Source: Galerina marginata (taxonomy: Eukaryota > Basidiomycota > Agaricomycetes > Agaricales > Galerinaceae). Taken from it: 64,000 nt of DNA. The DNA lies in contig JAECYW010000003.1 of the NCBI GenBank assembly GCA_023014335.1, forward strand, positions 2,976,001-3,040,000. Direction: 5' to 3'. Below are positions 59,571-64,000 of this stretch, piece after piece (positions within the stretch are counted from its first letter, which is position 1; the number at the start of each line of letters is the position of its first letter). Under the pieces are notes generated by a model. That model was not told the origin of the DNA, searched no databases, and saw only the letters and a program-made list of their open reading frames with translations. A program made the translations under genes and the position numbers.

Positions 59571-62562
59571 TCAGAGAGTCAGAACAACACCGGACGTAAC
59601 ATACATCTTTTCAAAATGGGCAGCCACCCCGACGTAGCGCAGCAAACGATCACGCTTTTGCGAGTGACATATTAAGCAGCAATAATAACTCCAAGGTTTC
59701 ACTGTTTCGAGGAAAAAGGGCTCTCGGTCCCGCAATTCCTTGTTCTGCCGATAAAAGAAGTCAACACCTTCTACGGGCACTCGGATCGCGTGGCTAAAAG
59801 GAAGTTGGTTTAGGACAGTAGCTTCTTGTTATGTAGACCATTTGAACGAAAGTACTCACTACATTCTGACATGTTGAATGGCCCGAGACCACCTAACCGG
59901 GACCTTGAAGTGGACTGTGCAATGCCTACAAGCCCATATTGGGTCTGATTGTGAGGGGTAGCTGGCCTTCTGTTTTTGTTCGTGGTATAGAACAGGCCAC
60001 GTCATTTCTTCTGTTAAGAGAGCAAAGCACGGTGGTCTGGATTCGCTAAAATGTTTCGAGATTACATGGGCAACCTACGCAAATCAATCCGAAGGAGCCA
60101 GAAAGCAGATGGGTAAAGGACGTACACATTCTTTCCAAGTCCATGCATATGTCCCATATGATCCATTTAAGGCATGTCTCTGATGTTCCAGCTTGCAGCT
60201 AACACACATAAACCTCCTATCGAGAGCAGTCACTTCGCTTGCCAGTGTTATACCTGGGTCCAAACCAAGAAGGCGAAGTAAAAGCACTACAGTGGCATAT
60301 CCAAGTTCACAGAATGACAACTCGAGGTCATTCGAGGTATTATCCCACCCTTGTCCTTCGGTCCAACAGGAAAGGTGAACCTTAGCTTCGTCCCATCCAA
60401 TCATGGTGTCGCTGGTGTGGGTCGGATTGCCATGCCAGAAGACGGCCGTTGCTAGTTCGAGGGCACCTTCATCAACATTGGCATTGTTTTCGCAACATTC
60501 GAGTAAGGATCGAGAACTCGGCAGGAGGCGGGCAAGCATTTGTTTCTTCTCCAGTCTCCAGGTCGGGACAAAGTCTCTAATCGCTGCCCCAACCTCCTCT
60601 TCAGAAAACACCCCAGCTTCATCCGTGGCTGACTCGACATATGCTGCGATAGGGCCAAGCTTCATGATATCGTAGGTATGGGGAAGGGAGTCCCATATAG
60701 TGGAATCAAATCCTGGTTGACAATACCTTTCGTAGAACACAGCGACCTTCTCTCGGCGTATGCTGAGGACTCGAGAATCTTTTGCTTTCCTCGCCAGTTC
60801 CTCGAGTTTGGGAAGGTGCTTGCGAAGCACTTGAGTCGTTGCATTAGTCTCGAAATGTTAGACGCAAGGCAGAGTAAATTGACCTTTCTTAGAGAACTTG
60901 ATATGATTCGCCGTCGCAAAGTAACGAGAAAAGTGGACAACAATATCGCTTCGTACTGCGTCGACGTCCACAGGATTGTGTCCAGCTTTGATGAGGCATG
61001 TGCGCGACCTATGACAGGACATTTCAAGAAAGTCTCATCAGTTAGAATTGCGAGAAACGTACATAGCACAGAACGCGGAAAACTTGGATTTGTAGGCATT
61101 TTCCAGCTTCCACCAGATACTCAAGGCCCAATCATTGCAATCGAGTATACGCTGCAGGTCTCCCTTGAAAACCGAGTAATATCATGCAACGAAATTTTAA
61201 ATTACCGCAAGGTATCGAATAGTCGACGCTCTGGTTTCTTCCTTGTACGAGGCATACGCTTCTTTCGCATTGGGGCTATTTACCGCGATTGCTGACAAGT
61301 GACGCAGCATCTCCTTTTCTCTGATTAAGATATCAGGACGCCAGTACCGAGGTGGCTTCATGTACTCGTATGGCTTAGGAAAAAGCATCGGCCCTGAATA
61401 AACTGAATAAGCACGAGTTTAGGAGTGAGAAGGGAGGCCATACTTGATCGATGTGTATATCTAACCAAGCTCCAAAGTGTGAAGACTTCCTCCGGGTAAT
61501 CTGGCAGAAAGCCGCCAAGGTCTTGCCGCCAATATTTTGGCTACAGTAGGACCATTGAGAACTCGAGCGTCAAAGTACAAATAGAATCACTCACGAGACA
61601 ATCTCGACAGAGGCGTTGGCGATAAGTAAAATCGACCATAGCATGACCGCGGGTACAGAGCTGAGAGAAACATGAGCAATTGCGAAGTGAAGACGAAAAG
61701 GAGACACTAACGTCGCATGTGGCTGGGCCAAACAACAACGAAGCCCATTGCGGAGGAGAGACATCGTTATAAGGGCAGGGAAAGACGTCTGGATGTCGAT
61801 GGAAGGCCTTTTCCCATAATAAAGATGCCTTCCGTGTGAGCAGGATATCCCTCATGCATTTTGTGCTCCGTATCATATTGTAAAGGTCAAGGGGGTGGAG
61901 ATGTTCAAAGACCTACGAGTTGAAGGTCAGGGCTTGATTAGGTACTTAACCAGACGCGAAACGTACCTCAAGAATGAGTTCAAGTGGAAAATCAAGGAGG
62001 CCTCCCAGGTTTTTACTTCGCTTTGGGATGTGACTAACTGACTTCCTCAAATTTGCCTGAATAGCAGCCGCTACGTAGTTTCCTGTGTAATGAACCTCAT
62101 AAGACAACACCGTACACCCAGACACAATTGGACCAGACTGACCTGGCTTGATAGGCATATGCACGTCCTCTTCTGAGATTACATCTCTTCCCACATCCTC
62201 TTCAGAGTCGTACCCGTTGTCTTCAAAGTTGCCGTCGAACTTGAAGGGCAGACCATACAGTTGTCGGAGGTCATCGTGGTTGAGATCAAAGAAAGGAAAA
62301 TTTGTGCCTTTTATGTCATCCATTCCAAAGTTTCGGGATTCAGAGTCACTCGTAGGCTTGGAACAGTTCAAGATGGCAAATGAGCGGTGAATGAGTGTTG
62401 GCAATGGTTAGAAGCAAGAAAAGTTGCACTTGAACGTCCGTCGCCATGCTGGTCAAGTACCGAACCGATCTCCGTCGCCAAGGGTAATTGCAACTGGCTC
62501 AAAGACCCAGATGCATAATCCCGTGAAATGACTCGTCGTCGGAGTCGTCCACATGTAATCAT
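59571..62562 (-). CDS. F-box protein with cysteine-rich modules (Agaricomycete-type)
   Basis: Exons 62562-62461, 62356-61967, 61912-61712, 61660-61595, 61540-61444, 61393-61206 and then from 61163 through several more join in phase. The F-box is split by an intron: DFPLELILE joined to VFEHLHPLDLYNMIRSTK. Next come LCTRGHAMVDFTYRQRLCRD (two Cys pairs that could bind zinc), YWRPDILIREKEMLRH helices, and a C-terminal module with FMCVSCKLEH, IWACRHCTVHF and CCLICHSQKRDRLL followed by VAAHFEKM, resembling zinc-ribbon and C2H2 units. F-box proteins bring targets to SCF E3 ligases; the target is unknown. The first exon (MITCGRLRRRV) is tentative, and the start could instead be MDDIKG at 62323. The stop at 59571 is bypassed if the gene continues into 58698-59516. 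Confidence 0.72.
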
Positions 62563-63238
62563 AATTTGTAGTGAAATAATCTCGATTTTCTTTCTAATAA
62601 ATATCCAAGGAAACGAACCAGAACGGGTACAACGTTAACCATTTTTGAATACAATTTATACGGCAAAGCACGACAGGACTTGCAACGGCGTCATAACATA
62701 CAGGAAAACATAGACTAAAAAAACAGTTTCATGTCTGAAGGAAGAAGACGATCTCATTACGGGTGGAAAGGATATACGGTAGAAGCCGCGGGCGGGTGAA
62801 TGGGCGACCTTGCATGGACAAGCGCAGGTAATAACAATGAACAACTTGGACGGTTTTTCGTGGAAGTGGGAATATGCGTTGAAAGGGCAAGCAGATCGGC
62901 AATGCAATTGGGCTTGAGAAGTGGGAAGCACCGTGATAGGATGATGGATTCGGAGGTTGGAAATGGCAATGCATAGCGAAAAGCTTGGGATAATCGCGGG
63001 ATTGACAATAGCAGACACAGCGAGAGAGCGTTGGATAGCAAGTGGATATCGACGACGTGCGAAAGCGGAACGGAGACGATGTTGAAAGGAAAGAAGTGAC
63101 ATGATGGAAGGATGCTGAAAGGAGGCATGGATGTGGCATGGACGTGAAAGAAAAGAGCCGATTCATGATGTTCGTGAGTTGATGAAAGGAAGAAAGATCT
63201 ATGTACACCGTCAAGGTGTCGATTTTTTGAATGTCGCT
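62563..63238. other. Intergenic, no gene recognised
   Basis: Overlapping minus-strand open frames here (62656-63245) are low-complexity, Ser/Pro/Leu-rich, mutually overlapping in different frames and without splice support. I treat them as non-coding. Confidence 0.45.
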
Positions 63239-63974
63239 TTAGCACAGCTTAGCCAACCGCTGCGCCAGCGCCTGCACCACCTGCGCGTCCACGCCGAACT
63301 CTTTTGCAAGGTCTTCCAAAGAACTGTCAGAGTTATCATGAACCAGCGGCTTGTTGAGCTGGACTGGATTGGCAGCCGAAATCGAAACGTCCTGAATGGG
63401 GGGCGTCCTCAACGCACTAGGCACACTAAAGGAGCTCGAAGGAGATGGCTGGATGACCAAATCGGCTTCCGACACAGGCAAGGGCAGCGAGGAGGTTTGG
63501 GCCAGCTCCGTCAATCGTTGAATTTGGTGAATCGTAAACGCTACGAGGAATTGATCAATAAACCGAAGGCCAGAGTCGAAAACTTCAAATACCTTTGCAG
63601 TCAAGGGCGGTGTGCAGGAGGCTAAGAGCAACGTCCATGGTGTATTCTTCCTCTTGTCCTGGAGCCTTCGGTTTCTCTTGGGCTTTCAAGACTCGTGGGA
63701 GGAGCATTGTAATCGCAACTACGTACACAAGAAATGTCAATAAAGAATGAGGAAACACTCGCGCTCAACACTTACTGAAGGTTGCATCTACGAGGGGAAA
63801 AAATAGTGTATAATGTTAGAAAATTCCCGAATAGAAAGAGAGACGGGGCGTACCAAATAACGCATCTCTAACACTGGCAGACCAAAACACTCGACTATCC
63901 ACATCAACAGGGAACTTGCTCAGAATACTGATCAGCGAGTGAAAAGGCAACGAAGGAACTTTGAGGAAGTGAGA
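63239..63974 (-). CDS. 3' part of an unrecognised gene running off the window
   Basis: Exons 63974-63854, 63787-63776, 63718-63593 and 63540-63239 join in phase. The 12-nt exon 63787-63776 (ATF) is required to keep the frame from VRDALFD to IAITMLLPRVLKAQEK. The C-terminus is Ser/Pro-rich and ends LAKEFGVDAQVVQALAQRLA. The 5' exons lie beyond the window end. I see no membrane segment or catalytic motif and cannot name the family. Regular splicing suggests an ordinary conserved gene. Confidence 0.6.
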
Positions 63975-64000
63975 CTAATTCAAAAACGTTGATCAGCACA

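Noticed and set aside
62656..63245. Three overlapping minus-strand frames of about 150-160 aa
   Set aside because: Mutually exclusive frames, low complexity, no splice signals that favour one of them.

Overview
The window is nuclear DNA of a filamentous basidiomycete, most likely an Agaricomycete. The evidence is dense short introns (about 48-75 nt, GT-AG plus one GC-AG), a mushroom-type F-box/zinc-module gene, two lipopeptide mating-pheromone precursors ending in the CaaX box CVVA, and fungal Tc1- and Mutator-like DNA elements. All multi-exon models were spliced by eye, so boundaries are hypotheses unless frame and homology both agree.

Layout. 0.2-6.5 kb is conserved housekeeping sequence: the nucleoporin SEH1 (+), a lineage-specific F-box-like gene (-) and NADP-glutamate dehydrogenase (-) with GATA motifs upstream. 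7.5-16.7 kb is the left arm of a large diverged inverted duplication. It holds an unknown-family gene (403 aa), a 1.1-kb TIR element, a pseudogene of the unknown gene and, at the inner end, a 35-aa pheromone precursor on the minus strand. 17.5-21.0 kb is a complete Tc1-type (DD34E) element with 89-bp TIRs and an extra gene. 21.4-47 kb is dominated by a tandem amplification of an 11.3-11.4-kb unit: one full copy of an 830-aa conserved unknown gene, then two truncated chimeric copies. These are separated by about 9.3 kb of sequence with reiterated hairpins and exon/intron-like mini-repeats. 48.4-55.5 kb is the mirrored right arm, with a 37-aa pheromone precursor (+), the second unknown-family gene (432 aa, -) and a nested 2.15-kb TIR element. 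56.0-64 kb returns to ordinary genes: a BTB/POZ protein, an F-box protein with two copies of a cysteine-rich C-terminal module, and the 3' end of an unrecognised gene.

How it fits together. The mirrored arms, each with a pheromone precursor at its inner end and about 32 kb of transposon- and duplication-rich DNA between them, look like a pheromone (B-type) mating-locus landscape or a relic of one. No STE3-type receptor could be found here, so the pheromones may be orphan or belong to a receptor outside the window. The amplified region between the arms is the least explained part: a hairpin motif conserved with apparent compensatory changes, and two kinds of splice-signal-bearing mini-repeats whose coding status I could not establish.
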